A DNA stretch of 64,000 nt from Callipepla californica brunnescens (GCA_023055505.1 JALIRH010000001.1:92844530-92908529); one strand, 5' to 3'. Positions 37,079 to 50,020 are shown, counted from the first letter of the stretch. Program-made: numbers and translations. The notes: a model not told the origin generated them from the letters alone.

Positions 37079-39544
37079 AAATAAGAAGTATTTGACCAAA
37101 AACAATCTGAAAAGTGATAGAAATTCAGACTGTGTCAGTATTAGCCTTAGAAACAGAATGTGAATATAATAGTGTTCAAACCACGTTAGGCCTTACAGAA
37201 CATACAATTGTTTCGCAATGAAGCATTTTTCAAAATATTTTTAAATCTAAAAATTTATTATTTGAAAATATGAAACTGCAAAGTATCTGTTTCTGCCTTA
37301 GAAATGCTGTTTTTTACTGAGGAGTGAATTAATACTTTCTCACTCTTAATTTTAATCTGATTCTAAAATTTTAGTTTAAACCTATGCAGATATATGTCTT
37401 GAAAAAGCACTTTATTCATTTATGATTTTGATTTGATTGTTAATAGCTATATCATATTTGAAACACTTCAGTAAAAACAGAAGTTTTTTTTTTAATTTTA
37501 TATTTCCCAGGAAAAAAATATATATATATAAGATCTCTACAGCTTTTATTGCTGAAAATGTTCATTTTATGTTGTTTAATATATGACATAATGCCTTATC
37601 ATTCCTAAAGCATAGCCTGAAAAGAAACTTAAAATTGGATTTTGCTTTTTTCCTTTCTTTCAAGTTGGAAACAATTATTGCTGCTGATTCATTTCAGTAT
37701 CAGAAGTGTTTTGCCAACTGGTAACAGAATCACATTGCTAAATATTTAATATTTGTGTATATTTAATCCCTAGAGCTGCAATAATCTATGTAGGAAAATT
37801 CCCACAGAACATTTTGAAGAATATTTAGTCAGTGAACATGAAAATGGTTATTAACAGCACTTATATTATGTTTTTGATTTGGAAGGGAAGTATTGCAAAG
37901 CCATATGATTAGCATTTAGAGATAATTTGTTTTGTAGGATGGCTGCCTGTATTTGTTTGTTTATTAAAGCATTTACATATTAAAGTATTACACAGTAATA
38001 TTTACACCTTTGAAAATCTCTCTCTTGTCACACTTGTAGCTAATATGGCAAAATGTTCTTAAGCATGAAAGACAGATGTGTCAATGAAGCAATTTTGATT
38101 TAACCACTGCTGTCCAACACTGTCAACAACTGCTTACCAAAAATTAAAATACATACTAATATAGTGGTTTATGTATAATGTCTGTTATAATTTCTAGAGG
38201 GTCAATTTATTTTGGGCTTAAACATTCAGAATTTTGTATAGGATGAAGTTTATTTTTATCTAAAATATTTTTTTTTCAGAAGTATATACAGAATTTACTT
38301 TCCTCTCCCCCCCACTGGTACTAATGAGACATGAAGAAAGTCGAAGTAGTGAATGGCATATTAAAATTATTGGTGAAGGTTACCACAGACTTCAAATGTC
38401 TTCGTGCAATGAAATGTTTCAACAGCATTCCTTCTGCCTGATTTGCAGTACTGACAGCCACAAGAAATCCTTTCTGTCTTTCTGAAACAATACTCTTGTG
38501 GCAAACAGTGCAAATAGCTTAGTGCATTTTGTCAAGGTCAGTGGAAAAAGCAACTGCCATAGTGTTATCATGGACTTCTTTCTGAGATGCCTTTTGGCAC
38601 TGATAGTTGCTGTAAGGCATTCATGCCTGCTTGTACTTCATTTCAGTTGTTAATACTAATTTGACAGTTCTTGACCTGTGGGAAATATGTGGTTCACTCT
38701 TTTCTTACATTTCTTAGTCAGTTTCAATTCTTTTATCCCTTTTTTTTTAATTATTTTTTTTTTGTCAGTTCAGCCTGCTACCATGTACCTCATTTAAGTG
38801 GAAACAGAACATTGCTTTGAATCTCAAAGACATGTTTTCATGTATTTTACAACTGTTCTTTTGCCTTATCAACAGTATAAAATTTATTTTTTATTAAAGA
38901 AATACAATAATAAAATATAAAATAAAATATTTATTTAATAGTTTAATTTGAGACAATTGTTATGATAATTTGTCATATAGATACTCAGGTCTTACAGAAA
39001 CTCAATTCTTAATGTTCATATCTCGTGCACACTGATTAATCAGTTCTGTGAATTAATTTTTGGTCAATTATTGAACAATTGTAAGTTAAGTGAGCTAAGA
39101 GCTGTTTTATTTACATGAAGTCTCAAATAATGATTAATGAAGATTAAATGAAGTATAAACTGAGCCTCATATATATATCAAGGAAGTATGAATTATTTGA
39201 TGATCCAAAAAGAAGAAGGGGAATTTTCTACTTCTGAAATGGAAGATTTGATGTTTTGTTTAAGAAGTCAATACTGTTAGACAATAAATTACAGTTCTGA
39301 ATATGTTTTAAAATTGATGTGACAGAGCATAGATTCTACAGAACAGACATAATGAAAATTTTTTGGTTTTTTGTTTGTTTGTTTTTCCCAGAAGGAGAAT
39401 AAATTAATATTACATAGAACAAAAAGATGAAATATGGGATGGGGGGAGGAAGAATAAAGAAACTTACCAACTTTTTTTGATCAAAATGAGGAGCAATAAG
39501 GGCTAGTACAACTAGTATAAGCAGGGGCTTCACCTGCAAAGAAT
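37079..39544. other. Unassigned AT-rich DNA
   Basis: No gene or mobile element is recognised. 38,330-38,660 is less AT-rich (around GTGGCAAACAGTGCAAATAG) but unidentified. Confidence 0.55.
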
Positions 39545-41300
39545 GCACTGATGTAGAGATGAGATTAGGAAAGCCAAGGCACAGATGGAATTGAACTTGG
39601 TGCAAAAGGAAATTTGGCTACAACAGATATGGAGAAACCTGAGGAACTAAGTGAGTTCTTTGCCTCAGTCTTCACTGGCACTGGCAGCCAGGATTCTCAT
39701 ATCCCTGAAACTCACATCCCTGAATCTCTAGGTGAGAACTAGACAAGCAAACTCCCACCCACTGTAAGGGTGGAGCAAGTCCAAGACCAGCTCATAAGGC
39801 TGTAAAGACAAATCTATGGGACAGGATGACATGCATCCCAAGGGAGCTGGCCGATGTGCGTGCTGAGCCACTCCATCATATTTAGAAAGCTGTGGCTTTC
39901 AAGCAAAGTTCCTGAGGACTGTATAAAAAGGAAACATCACTCCCATGTACAAGAAAGGGAGAAAGGAGGACCCGGGGAGCTACAGACCAGTTAGCTTCAC
40001 CTCTGTGTCTGGGAAAATCATGGAACAGATCCTCCTAGAAGACATGTTAAGTCACATGAGGGATGAGCAGGTGATTTGAAACAGCCAGCCTGGCTTTACT
40101 AAGGGAAGGTCATGCCTGACCTAACTGGTGGTCTTCTGTGATGAAATCATGGCATCAGTGGACAAAGGAAAGGCAATTGATGTCATCTACCTGGACTTGT
40201 GCAAGGCCTTTGACATGGCCCCCCACCACATATTTGGAGACATATGGATTTGAGGGGTGAACTATTCAGAGGATAAAGAATTGAAAGTTCATGTCAGAAA
40301 GTTATTGTCAATGGTTTTATGTCCAGGTGAGTACTGGTAATGAGGAGTGTGCCCAGGGATCTGTCTTGTGTCTGGTACATTTAACATCTTTATCAATGAC
40401 ATAGATGATATAGTTGACTGCATCCTCAGCAAGTTTGCCAATGACACCAAGGTGAGCAGTGAAGTTGATACAGTGGAAAGAAAGGATGCCATCCACTGGG
40501 AGCTTGATAAAATTAAAAGGTGTGCCCTTGTGAACATAACAAGGTTCAACATAGCAAAATGCAAGGTTTGGGAGTTATCGCAGATATATATACAAGCTAG
40601 GAGAAGAACCCTTTGAAAGTAGCCCTGCTGAGAAGAGCTTAGGGATCCCAATAGATGAAAAACTGAACACCAGCTAGCAGTACACACTTGCAGCCCATAA
40701 GGCCAATGGTATCCCAGTTTTGGTTAGCAGAGGTGTGACAAACAGGATAAGGGAGATGATTGTCCCCTCTACTCTGCCCTCTTGCATACCCATTTGGAGT
40801 TTACTGCATTCAAGTCTGTGGGGCCCCCAGTAGAGTAAGTATATGGATCTTTTGGAGATAGTCCAAAGGAGGGCTACAAAGATGATCAAAGCGTTAGAGC
40901 ACCTCTCCTATAAAGACAGCCCAAAGGAACTGGACTTGTTCAACCTGTTAAAGAAAAGGCTGTGGGAAGACCTCATCGGTGCATTCCAGTATTTAAAGGA
41001 AGCTAATAAACATCAGGAAAAATCAACTTTTACATGACCAGATAGTGATATTACAAGGACAAATGGTTTTAAACTAAAGGAAGGGAAATTCAGATTAGAT
41101 GTCAGGGAGAAGTATTTCAATGAGAGAGTGGTGAGGTGCTGGAACAGGTTGCCCAGATATGCCATGGATATTCCATCCCTAAAGGTGTTTAAGGCCAGGT
41201 TGTATGGGGCCCTGGCAATCTGATCTAGTACTTGATCTAGTGGTTGGCAACTCTGGCAGCGATAAGGGGGTTGATCCTTGAGATCCCTTTCAATCTATTA
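39545..41300 (+). mobile_element. CR1 LINE, longest copy, reverse transcriptase domain
   Basis: About 1.75 kb of CR1 ORF2 and 3' region; the endonuclease domain is absent. Recognisable parts in order: GKPRHRW near 39,570; EELSEFFASVFTG near 39,632-39,680; [18 protein letters not shown] (39,979-40,030); FTKGRSCLT (about 40,096-40,122); VIYLDLCKAFDMAPHH (40,182-40,230), whose DLCKAFD is the first catalytic box; FNIFINDIDDIVDCILSKF; and the FADD box, changed to FAND (40,432-40,443). The C-terminal part continues to 41,037 and beyond. Frameshifts and stops break it, so it cannot act in retrotransposition. The 3' end runs into an (ATT)n repeat near 41,297. Confidence 0.95.
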
Positions 41301-43011
41301 TTATTATTATTTATACTCAATATTACAAGAGGATTACAAAGTGTTTACCTATATTATAATGATTATTTAACTCTGTTACAAGTACTCCTTACTGAGAGAG
41401 TTTCTATTTGCAGCAATTGCCAGTCTTTCCTTCATAAGGTTTGAATGAATCATTATAATAATTGGATTCATCGCTCCTTTAAGAGTTGCAGACATTACTT
41501 GGATTTGAATGTACTACTGCTTTTAAAGAACTATCGAGAATTGTTTTACAATGAAAGAAGGTTTAGAGAAGCATTATGGGCAGAGGTAAATTAATATGTA
41601 AAGTCATTCAAGACAATGTTTTGATGCAGCTGAAATGTAAGTTTTGAATATCTTTTGATGTTTCCTTAAATTACCTTGACAGGAACTAATTGCCTTCTGG
41701 ATCCAATTTTTTTTTTTTTTTTAATCCTGAGACACTTAAGGTAATATTTCTGTCTGAAATTGCCTAAGTTTTTGGAATCTATTCAATTTATTTTCATTTC
41801 AGTACTCATTTTTTTCCTAATTTATCTTGTTCCAAGCATTCAAATTAACTTTCTTATCAGAAAGAAGTCCTAATAAACAGTATCTCAAACAATCTAGGTA
41901 AGAAACATACCTTTTTTTTTTGCCGATTGAACACCATCTTCATGGTAGGATTGCAACTTTATGTAATATTATCACCATTCTTCTCTTCATCATCAGAAGG
42001 GGGAGGTATTAAATCCAAGAAGGAATCTATAATTTTTTCACTAAATTTAATATAGAAAGAGGGAGAAGTTTTCCCAGGATTTCAGAGGGTTGTTAGTTCC
42101 TCTATGTACAGGCTCATAAACTAAGTGGTCAGTAAGCTATTCCACAATACTTTAAAATTCTCTCTCTCTACAATTTGGGATATTTAGAAATATACTTTGG
42201 AATATTGATTCACATTGAATTGAAATGCTTCTTGCAAGATACTAAAAGGTCAGAAAAAATGTATTCCCTCCAGCCTTCCCTAGGCTTTAGGTTTAGTAAT
42301 GCTAGATTTATAAATACTGGCTTGTTTTTACTTAAAAGCAGGAATCAACACATTTATTCTTTCCTACAAAATCGTATCCCTAGTAACAGAAGAACCACTA
42401 AGCAAAACCAGAGATAACTTTCATAATGCGACTGAATTCTTGCATTACCTCCATGGAAATTTGTAAAATGTGAAATAATTCAGCATAAAAAAAAAAAAAA
42501 GATTTTAATAATAATAATTTAATTATAATGTAAATTTATTGTAACTTTTATCACTTAGAAAAATGATTAAAAATTATACCGATTGGTTTGCTATTCTACA
42601 AAATACCTTCACTTCTGCTGAGAGCTATTTGTAGCTTCTGTTGCTATGTTTTCTGTATATGAATTCTTCCAGATTACTTTTCAAGTATCTTTTCTTTTTT
42701 GAATGGTGCTGACAACTTTTGGGAACTGACAATTTATATTCTTGCAATTTCTTTGTAGCACAGTGTGTTTCCAACAAACAATTTTTTTGTTTATTCATGT
42801 GTATTTATTATAACAAATACTTGGTAGAACTTCCTATAGTAAAGATTGCAAAACTCTGTCAACAATGACTGCACACATTTGTACAGTAAAATGCCTCTAA
42901 AATGGTCATGTTGAACAGAATATTTCAAGTATTTAAACTACATAGTTACTTAAAGAAATAATTAAAAATATAAAAGTCATGTGTCAGCTTTGGGTATGAA
43001 ACAGAAGCTCT
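41301..43011. other. Unassigned AT-rich DNA
   Basis: Poly-T (about 41,708-41,722) and poly-A (about 42,487-42,500) runs. No gene or mobile element is recognised. Confidence 0.6.
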
Positions 43012-43232
43012 CTGTGTCATATGTTAGGAACTACCTCTCCAGGAGAGTAGTGAGGCACTGGAACAGGCTGCCCAGGGAGGTGGAGGAGTCATTGTCCCTA
43101 GAGGTGTTCAAGAAAGGTTTAGATGTTGTACTGGGGGAAATGGTTTAGTGGGAAGTATTGCTGATAGGTGGATGGTTAGACTGGACGATTTTAGAAGTCT
43201 TCCAAGTTTGGTGATTCTATCATACTATGTGA
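43012..43232 (+). mobile_element. CR1 LINE 3' end
   Basis: AGGAACTACCTCTCCAGGAG, GTAGTGAGGCACTGGAACAG, GCTGCCCAGGGAGGTGGAGG, GAGGTGTTCAAGAAAGGTTT, GACTGGACGATTTTAGAAGT and a tail GGTGATTCTATCATACTATG. It looks like the same subfamily as the minus-strand fragment at 50,021-50,240. Confidence 0.92.
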
Positions 43233-43245
43233 TAATTATGAGCTA

Positions 43246-43800
43246 CATAGGTCACTCCAGAATTAAACCTCCCATATATTTCCTTGGAAACTACAACAGA
43301 TACAAAGAGTGCAATAACACTATTTCATAGAGCAAATTCTTGGCTACAAAATACTACCTTTTTACATAGTCACCACCGTTAGCCAATTCATGCAGATGAG
43401 CTAATCAAGACTTTGCTATTAATCCTGCACTGTGACAGCTGTACGTGGCCATCCAGAATGTAGCTTATCTTTCACATCATTTTCACAACTCCCATCATCT
43501 CCCTATGCAAACATTTACTGTTTGGTCTCCATAAATGTTCAGCACGTATTGGTGAATGTCAATGGGTGCCACTGACATTTTGTATGGAGGAAGTTGATTA
43601 CATACCTTTGGTCCATATCCACTTTGATATCAGATGCCAATTTGTCAGATTGCCCCTCTGCTACCATCTGTCACACAGCAACAAAATGCAGTGGAAATCA
43701 GTGGGAAGATTCAATCTCTACTGCTATGCCACCAATATCTACCTCTGACATTGTGGGCCTACATGATAAAATAGGAGGCACTAGTTTTGTAGCAGCCTAG
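43246..43800 (-). mobile_element. Complete non-autonomous Galluhop-like mariner (555 bp)
   Basis: Both inverted repeats are present: left CATAGGTCACTCCAGAATTA (43,246 on), right CACTAGTTTTGTAGCAGCCT to 43,800. TA duplications flank it at 43,244-43,245 and 43,801-43,802. Just inside the left end, TTTCCTTGGAAACTACAACA and ATACAAAGAGTGCAATAACA match the long copy at 13,357. Near the centre (about 43,395-43,460) GAGCTAATCAAGACT and TGTGACAGCTGTACGTGGCC match the N-terminal half of the transposase gene in the long copy (near 14,245-14,300), so the deleted part is the catalytic region. It was mobile only with an enzyme supplied elsewhere. Confidence 0.9.
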
Positions 43801-43802
43801 TA

Positions 43803-45522
43803 TATTCATGTTCTTGAGTTTTTGTTGTTCTTCTTCTTCTTTTTAATTATCTTTATTATTATTTATAAATTAGGAAGAAGACCATTTGTGTATTGTGTAT
43901 TTCTCCTGACATTGCTGAGGCTTATCTTGCATCCTTCCTAGGAATTTCTAACTACCATTTTTTTTTACCATTTACTTTAACTCTGTGATCAAATCTCCAA
44001 GTCATTATTCAAAAAACTTTCCTTAAAGAATGTTCTATAAGAGCAAACAAACAAACAAAAGTATCTGAATGTTACTAATTCGTTTTTGTTTTTCCCACTG
44101 GCAATTTCCATCCTTGGAAATCTTATTTTAATCAATATATTTAGAAAGGGATGTAATATGACAAGACAGCTGGGTACTGAAGCAAATCAGTTTCTGTGGT
44201 GTTCTTTTGGTTCTCCTTTGAAATTCATAAAACTTTTGCTCTCAGACAAATATTATACAATTTTCAGTTCTGCTTAAACTTGAGTAATATTTCAACATCT
44301 TTAAAATACTGAAATATCAAGATTTTTCTTCTCTAACTCTTTACAGTTTTGAAACATCACTTCTTAAAAACTCCTTAAAAACAGTAGAAATCACTGCTGT
44401 GAATGATAAAACTCCTTAAAAACAGTAGAAATCACTGCTGTGAATGATAAACATTTGTTCCAAATACTAATAAAAGCATATTATATGATTGGTGTCTTCA
44501 TATTCTAAGAAATAATGAGAAACTGTTGAAGACAAAGTAAAAAAAAATAATTAGTTGAATTAGAGTACAGTGTCACTGACAATAAAGATTTAGGAAAATG
44601 TTCTTGAAAATCTTTGAGAATAATAATTTGCTTAAAGGAAGAGAGTTTGGTACAAAGAACATAGTACTAATCACTAATTTTTACAGAACAATAAGAACAT
44701 AAAGAGATGAAGGGTTTTATTTTATTTTTGTACTCAAAAAATTCCCATCTCTTTGCATACTCATCAAAACTAGTAATATCTAAGTCAGGACAAATCAATA
44801 CATTTAATCAATCTGCTTGATTTTCTTCACTTATCATCTTATAAAAAGTCAAACACTATCTCCTCATCCTACGAACCATGTAAGAACAAGCAGAACACAT
44901 TACTGTTGCATGATGATTGCAACGTTGTGAAAAATCCTAAACACTCTCCATCAGACAGTGAGGTCATTCCCAAGACATAATAGACATTTGTGAGATGCAT
45001 CTAGTGACGGCTCTGGAAAGCAATATAGCTAAATTGTTCCCCTATTTGGATGAGATCTCCAAATATGTCTGATATAATTTTGCTTTTTCTAACGTCACAT
45101 TTTTTCCCACCTTTGCACACATATAACATAAATCATCATTATCATGTTGCGAAGATCTTATATCAGTGGATCAATAGAGTGCTCACAGAATACAGAGATG
45201 TCTTGGGAAATATATGTAAAATCCTTTTTGGTAAAATCTTTTTCAGTAAATGACAACTCACTCTAAATATGGTTGTGATCAATATGAACTTGAAAGAACT
45301 AAATAAAAAATGGTAGCTAGAATATACTAGTTGGACTAAAGAACATACTTTGTCACTTTTAAGCAGTCACGATTAAAGTGTAAGTATAGCCATTGTCTTT
45401 AATATTGTTAAAAGAATGCCAAGATATAGGGATTCTATTTTCCCCAATATGCCCAGTTTTATCACTCATATTTATGATATATTGACTTACAGTTTACTTG
45501 AAAGTCTTGTGCTTCAGAAAGA
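43803..45522. other. Unassigned AT-rich DNA
   Basis: Holds a 41-bp tandem duplication (listed separately) and an AAAC repeat near 44,047-44,060. No gene or mobile element is recognised. Confidence 0.6.
44367..44448. repeat. Perfect tandem duplication of a 41-bp unit
   Basis: The unit beginning ACTCCTTAAAAACAGTAGAA and ending GTGAATGATAA occurs twice back to back without a mismatch, with period 41. Perfect identity suggests a recent event. Confidence 0.95.
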
Positions 45523-46075
45523 TAGGTGTCAGAATCTTAGAATATATTATGAAAGCTGCAGAGAGGTTGTAGCAGACCAAGGGAAAATACTTCATCTGTG
45601 GTATGTCTGGAATTGTCTCAAGCACTTGCAAGATAAGACCATTGCCATGACAACAAACTGAAAGCTGAAAAGGTGTTACAGAAGAGGGAATCCTACGGAG
45701 ACAGGACAGCTTCGTTCTGTCCAAAACGCCCGTTTGCTGCAGAAGTTTTGGCTGCAAACTTGATTATGGCAAACTTGCTTGTTGCAAACCTATTGACAAA
45801 TTTGTGATAGTTAACTTTGTAAATCTAGCAGGCATAAGATGATGCCTGCTTGAAGTTCAGGGGTCCTCAATGTTTTGGTATTTTTGAAGCTCCTGAACAA
45901 GTGAACTCACAGACTGAAAGACGCCCCATTGGCTGGACTAATGCTGGAACCCAGACCAGTAATATTCTTCTATGTCCACCTCGCTCTCTTTCCTATTCCC
46001 CATCTCTCTCTTTCATAAAATTGTTAAGTAATATAAGGATTATTTTGATTTCCTACAAAGTCACATCGTTTAGTT
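45523..46075 (+). mobile_element. Candidate LTR-like segment
   Basis: Less AT-rich than its flanks. It holds CCAAT-box-like CGCCCCATTGGCTGGACTAA (about 45,925), a pyrimidine-rich CTCTCTTTCCTATTCCCC and CTCTCTTTCATAAAATTG, an arrangement like the promoter and R/U5 parts of bird retroviral LTRs. No TG..CA ends with a target duplication could be fixed, and no second copy is in the window. This is a suspicion from composition and motif order only. Confidence 0.3.
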
Positions 46076-46349
46076 GAATGACTTAGGTAGATACAATTGT
46101 AAGAGTGCAAAAACTTAATAATTGATGAGAAATAATTAAGATAATTGTAGCACAGAGTTTCTCATTAAAATTGATGACTGTGTTTGGACTTTGAGCATTA
46201 TTTTATCTTAATCCAATTGGAGAGGGTGAGATTGGCAAATTTGGTCATCCCTCCTTCCATTCACTGGTGGAACACAACACAGGAGAAGGATAAGAAGCCA
46301 GCACAACTGCTTGTAACTGTACATAACAGTGCAAATCTTCCTGCTCATC

Positions 46350-46757
46350 TTAGAATCACAGATATAGGTTGGAAGGGACCTTAAAGATCATCTAGTTCCA
46401 ACTCCCTGCTGTGAACAGGGAAACCTTCCACTCAAAGGTTGTCCAAATCCCCATCCAATTTGGCACCAAACACTTCCAGGGATGGAGCATACATAGATTT
46501 TTTGGCCAATCTACTGCAGTGTCCCATGACCATTTATAGTAAGGTGTTTCCTTTTTCATGTTTAATTTAAATCTCTGCCTTCTTAGTCTAAAACCATTGC
46601 CCTTTGTCCTACCACTACAAGCCCTGGTAAAAGGTCTGTCTTTTTTATGAACCCCTTTTAATTACTGAAAACCTTCAATAAGATTCTGCCTGTAATCTTC
46701 TCTTGTCCAGGCTGAAAAACTTGTTCAGCTCGTTCACTGGCTGCTTCAACTGCACAG
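46350..46757 (-). mobile_element. CR1 LINE 3' end
   Basis: Starts TTAGAATCACAGATATAGGT then TGGAAGGGACCTTAAAGATC, ATCTAGTTCCAACTCCC, ACTTCCAGGGATGGAGCAT, AACCATTGCCCTTTGTCCTA and CTTGTCCAGGCTGAAAAACT. Minus orientation, about 400 bp, 5'-truncated. Confidence 0.93.
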
Positions 46758-47338
46758 TAAGACACAAATAATAGTTCACTTAATTTTGTGGATTACTTAC
46801 TGTGATGAGAGAGGGATTTCACATGTGACATTTGGATACACACCCTTTTCTGAACATTTTTGAAATGGAATTTCTTTGTGCCTTTTAGTTTAAATAGAGA
46901 TACTCACAGTCATGTTTTTTGACAAATAAGTAAAATACCAACTCAATTTATACATTTGTTTTACTTTAAAATTGAAATTAATCTAGCTATCATAATTAAC
47001 TTTATGAAGTATTAATACAGCATGAAGCATGGTAGGGAAGTATTTGAATCAAAATCGACTAAGTCATCATTGCATGTTTTCACTAATTTGTTTTAGCTGT
47101 TATGATTTATGCAGTCTAGATTAAGTTTTTGACTACTTTATATTTATTTATAATATTTGGATAATAATTTTTGCTCTGTGATTAGCATATTTAGGGTTCA
47201 GGATATTTCCCAAAGGATTTATTATTATCATTTTAGAACATAAAAAAAAAATTTATAACCACCTACTGAACTTAACACTTAATAACTTGCCCATGTTCCA
47301 TTAAGCCTAACAGATTAATTAACTGTTTAAACCTAACT
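46758..47338. other. Unassigned AT-rich DNA
   Basis: No feature is recognised. Confidence 0.6.
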
Positions 47339-48272
47339 CCTTAATATCTTCATCAATTACAATGACAGTGAGTTAAGTGCACCCTCAGCACACCAAGCTG
47401 TGGGGTACAGTCGACACACCAAAGGTACAAGATGCCATCCTAGACAGGCTTGACCTAGACAGGCTTGAGCAGTGGACCCAGGTGAACGTCATGAGGTTCA
47501 GCAAATTCAAATTCAAGATGCTGCACTTAGGTCGAGGCAATATCTACTACTTACACAAGCTGAGAGATGAAAGGATTAAGATCAGCCCTGCTGAAAAAGA
47601 CCCATAGGTACTGGCAGTTGACAAGCTGGATATTAGTCAGTAATGTGTCCTCACAACCTAGAAAGCCAACCATATCCTGGGCTGTATCAAAAGAAGCATG
47701 GCCAGCAGGTCAAGGGTGGTGATACTGCCTCTCTACTCTCTGCTGGTGAGTCCTAACCTGGAGTACTGTGTCCAGATGTGGAGTCCTCTGTACAGGAAAT
47801 ATATGATTTTGTTTGAGTGCATCCAGAGGAGATCAACAAAAATGATCTGTGGAATGAAACACTTCTCCTGTGAAGACAGGCTGAGAGAGCTGGGGCTGTT
47901 CAGCTTGGAGAAGAGAAGGCTCTATTGTGACCTGACAGCAGCCTTTCAGTATCAACGGGGAGCTACGGAAAAGAAAGGGACAGACTCTTTAGAAGGGTCT
48001 GTTATAACAGAACAGTGGAAAATGGCTTCAAGCTCCAAGACTGGAGCTGGATATGAGGAAGAAGTCCTTTACTGTCAGAGTGGTGAGGAACTGGAACATG
48101 TTGCACAGTGATGTTGTTGATACCTCATCCCTGGAGACTTTCAAGGTGAGGCTGGATCAGGCCCTGCGCAACCTGATCTAACTGTGGATATCCCTGTTCA
48201 TTGCAAGGGAGTTGGACTAGATGACCTTTAAAGAACCCTTTCAACTCTAAGTATCCTCTGGTTCTATGAGTT
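47339..48272 (+). mobile_element. CR1 LINE 3' part
   Basis: Starts within the reverse transcriptase palm (IFINYNDSELSAPSA region, with the FADD box lost) and runs to the 3' end. A plus-strand frame at 47,698-48,111 reads LYSLLVSPNLEYCVQMWSPL and IQRRSTKMICGMKHF, the C-terminal CR1 part. The 3' end has GGAGTTGGACTAGATGACCT and CCTCTGGTTCTATGAG. A near-direct repeat TAGACAGGCTTGA occurs at 47,442-47,468. Non-functional. Confidence 0.93.
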
Positions 48273-49063
48273 TTGAGCATAAGTAAGGAAAAAGTACCAA
48301 ACATAAATAAGAAGTTAGGCAACATTTTGGACACATAGATTTTTAAAAAATTGCTAAAGGAAGTGTATATTTGTGGGGGCTTTGTTTCATTTTATGTATT
48401 TATTTTACTTTTCAATTGTCCTGTAGTTCTTCTTTTTATTTTTATACTTTAAATGTATTTTCTTTAAATCACGGCTGTAAAAGAAGGATTAAATATAAGA
48501 TTTCTCATCTATTATTTGACAGATAAATGACTTAGTACTCCATGAACAAATATTTGTCATCACATATTAAGATTTGAATAATATACCTAGCATATTAAGT
48601 CAGTTGGCTAGATATAATTATATACAGTAGTCTGCTGGTGAATATGGGAAATACTGTCATATTTCCTTGTAAAATTATATTTACAGATTTTTAGAGTAAA
48701 GCTTTTGAAAAATACTCTTTGGTAGTCACACGCAAGACCAAGACAATTTTGATATGATATTTATATGTTTGCAGGGTGCACATGTGAAGGTAAATAGGCT
48801 TTTGGGTTTGTTTTTTTTTTTATTGGTAAAAGCTTTCATCTGAGACTCTAGTTGGGACTAAACTGACCAAACTTAAATTCTAAAAATGTAAACATCTACA
48901 TGTTAGTCATCCTACATTTCTGTCATATTCTGCATAGAGGAACAGGCATCCCCACAGCACAATTTCTGTCACACTTTAAATGGTTCTCTCAGAATAAAAC
49001 CAACTTCAGTGAAAAGACATTTCTTTAATAGTCTGGTTTGTTCAAACTGAGAAATAGAAGATC
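48273..49063. other. Unassigned AT-rich DNA
   Basis: No feature is recognised. Confidence 0.6.
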
Positions 49064-49065
49064 TA

Positions 49066-49612
49066 TGGGGGCTGCCCCAAAAAGAATGCTTCCTATTTTA
49101 CTAAACTGGCTCACAACATTGGAGATGGATTTTGGTGGTATGGCAGCTGAGGGTGAACTTTCCCAAGAATACTCCAATACATTCTGTTGCTATACAATAG
49201 TAGCAGAGAGGCAGTCTGACAACACGATGCCTTACATGGAAGGGCATATTAAGCAAAGGTGTGAGATTGATTTCCTCCACGTAGAAAAAAAATGGCATTC
49301 ATTGACATTCATTAGTGTTTCCTGATTTATGGGAACCAAACAGGTGGATGTGAACACAGTGAGGCAGTGACTGGTATGTTTCAGCAGCAGCAACAGTGAC
49401 AGTCATCTCCACTGATGCCGATTTCTACAAACACAGCATGTGTGCTCTTGTTCATCACTGGAAAAAAATGCCTAGTTAATGGTGGTGATTATGTTGAAAA
49501 ACACTGTTTTGTAGTTGAAAATTTGCTCAATTAAATAATGTTATTGTGCTTTTTTATCTATTGTAATTTCTATGGAAATAAATGGGACGCATTACTTTCA
49601 GAGTGAGTTACA
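49066..49612 (+). mobile_element. Complete non-autonomous Galluhop-like mariner (547 bp)
   Basis: Flanked by TA at 49,064-49,065 and 49,613-49,614. The ends are imperfect inverted repeats of about 24 bases: left TGGGGGCTGCCCCAAAAAGA, right ending ATTACTTTCAGAGTGAGTTACA. A plus-strand frame (49,038-49,325) contains the transposase N-terminus (QRCEIDFLHVEK). After GCAGTGACTGG..TTTCAGCAGCAG the sequence jumps to the C-terminal part (about 49,395, ATCTCCACTGATGCC) and CTCTTGTTCATCACTGG. The catalytic domain is deleted. Confidence 0.9.
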
Positions 49613-49614
49613 TA

Positions 49615-50020
49615 GATGTTGCTACTAAGATTAAATTATTGTTTTATCATACATATGCAGTGCATAGCATTATGCAGTAAGCCACAAATAGATTTCTTGA
49701 TAAAGAAAGATGAGCTATTTGTGAAATTGATGTGGTATGAAAAGAGAAATAACACAAAATATCTTACTGGTCCTCACAATTGTGAACATAGCAAGAATAA
49801 AATCTCTTTTCCCAACTACTTATTGCTTGGATCCAATTTCAAATATTGATTAGCACACAAACAGAAAGGTCAAATGATTAAGTTAATAATTGTGATATCT
49901 ATTAATTATTATGTGGCATAACAGATAAGCAATAGGAATAGAAATCAAAATGGGAAATAATTTAGATAAGTAGTAATCAATTGATGGATATAATGGACTG
50001 TGTGTATTTTTACAAATAAA
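49615..50020. other. Unassigned AT-rich DNA
   Basis: No feature is recognised. Confidence 0.6.

Noticed and set aside
36660..37079. 139-codon minus-strand frame as a host gene
   Set aside because: It is the C-terminal part of a 5'-truncated CR1.
47698..48111. 137-codon plus-strand frame as a host gene
   Set aside because: It is the C-terminal part of CR1.
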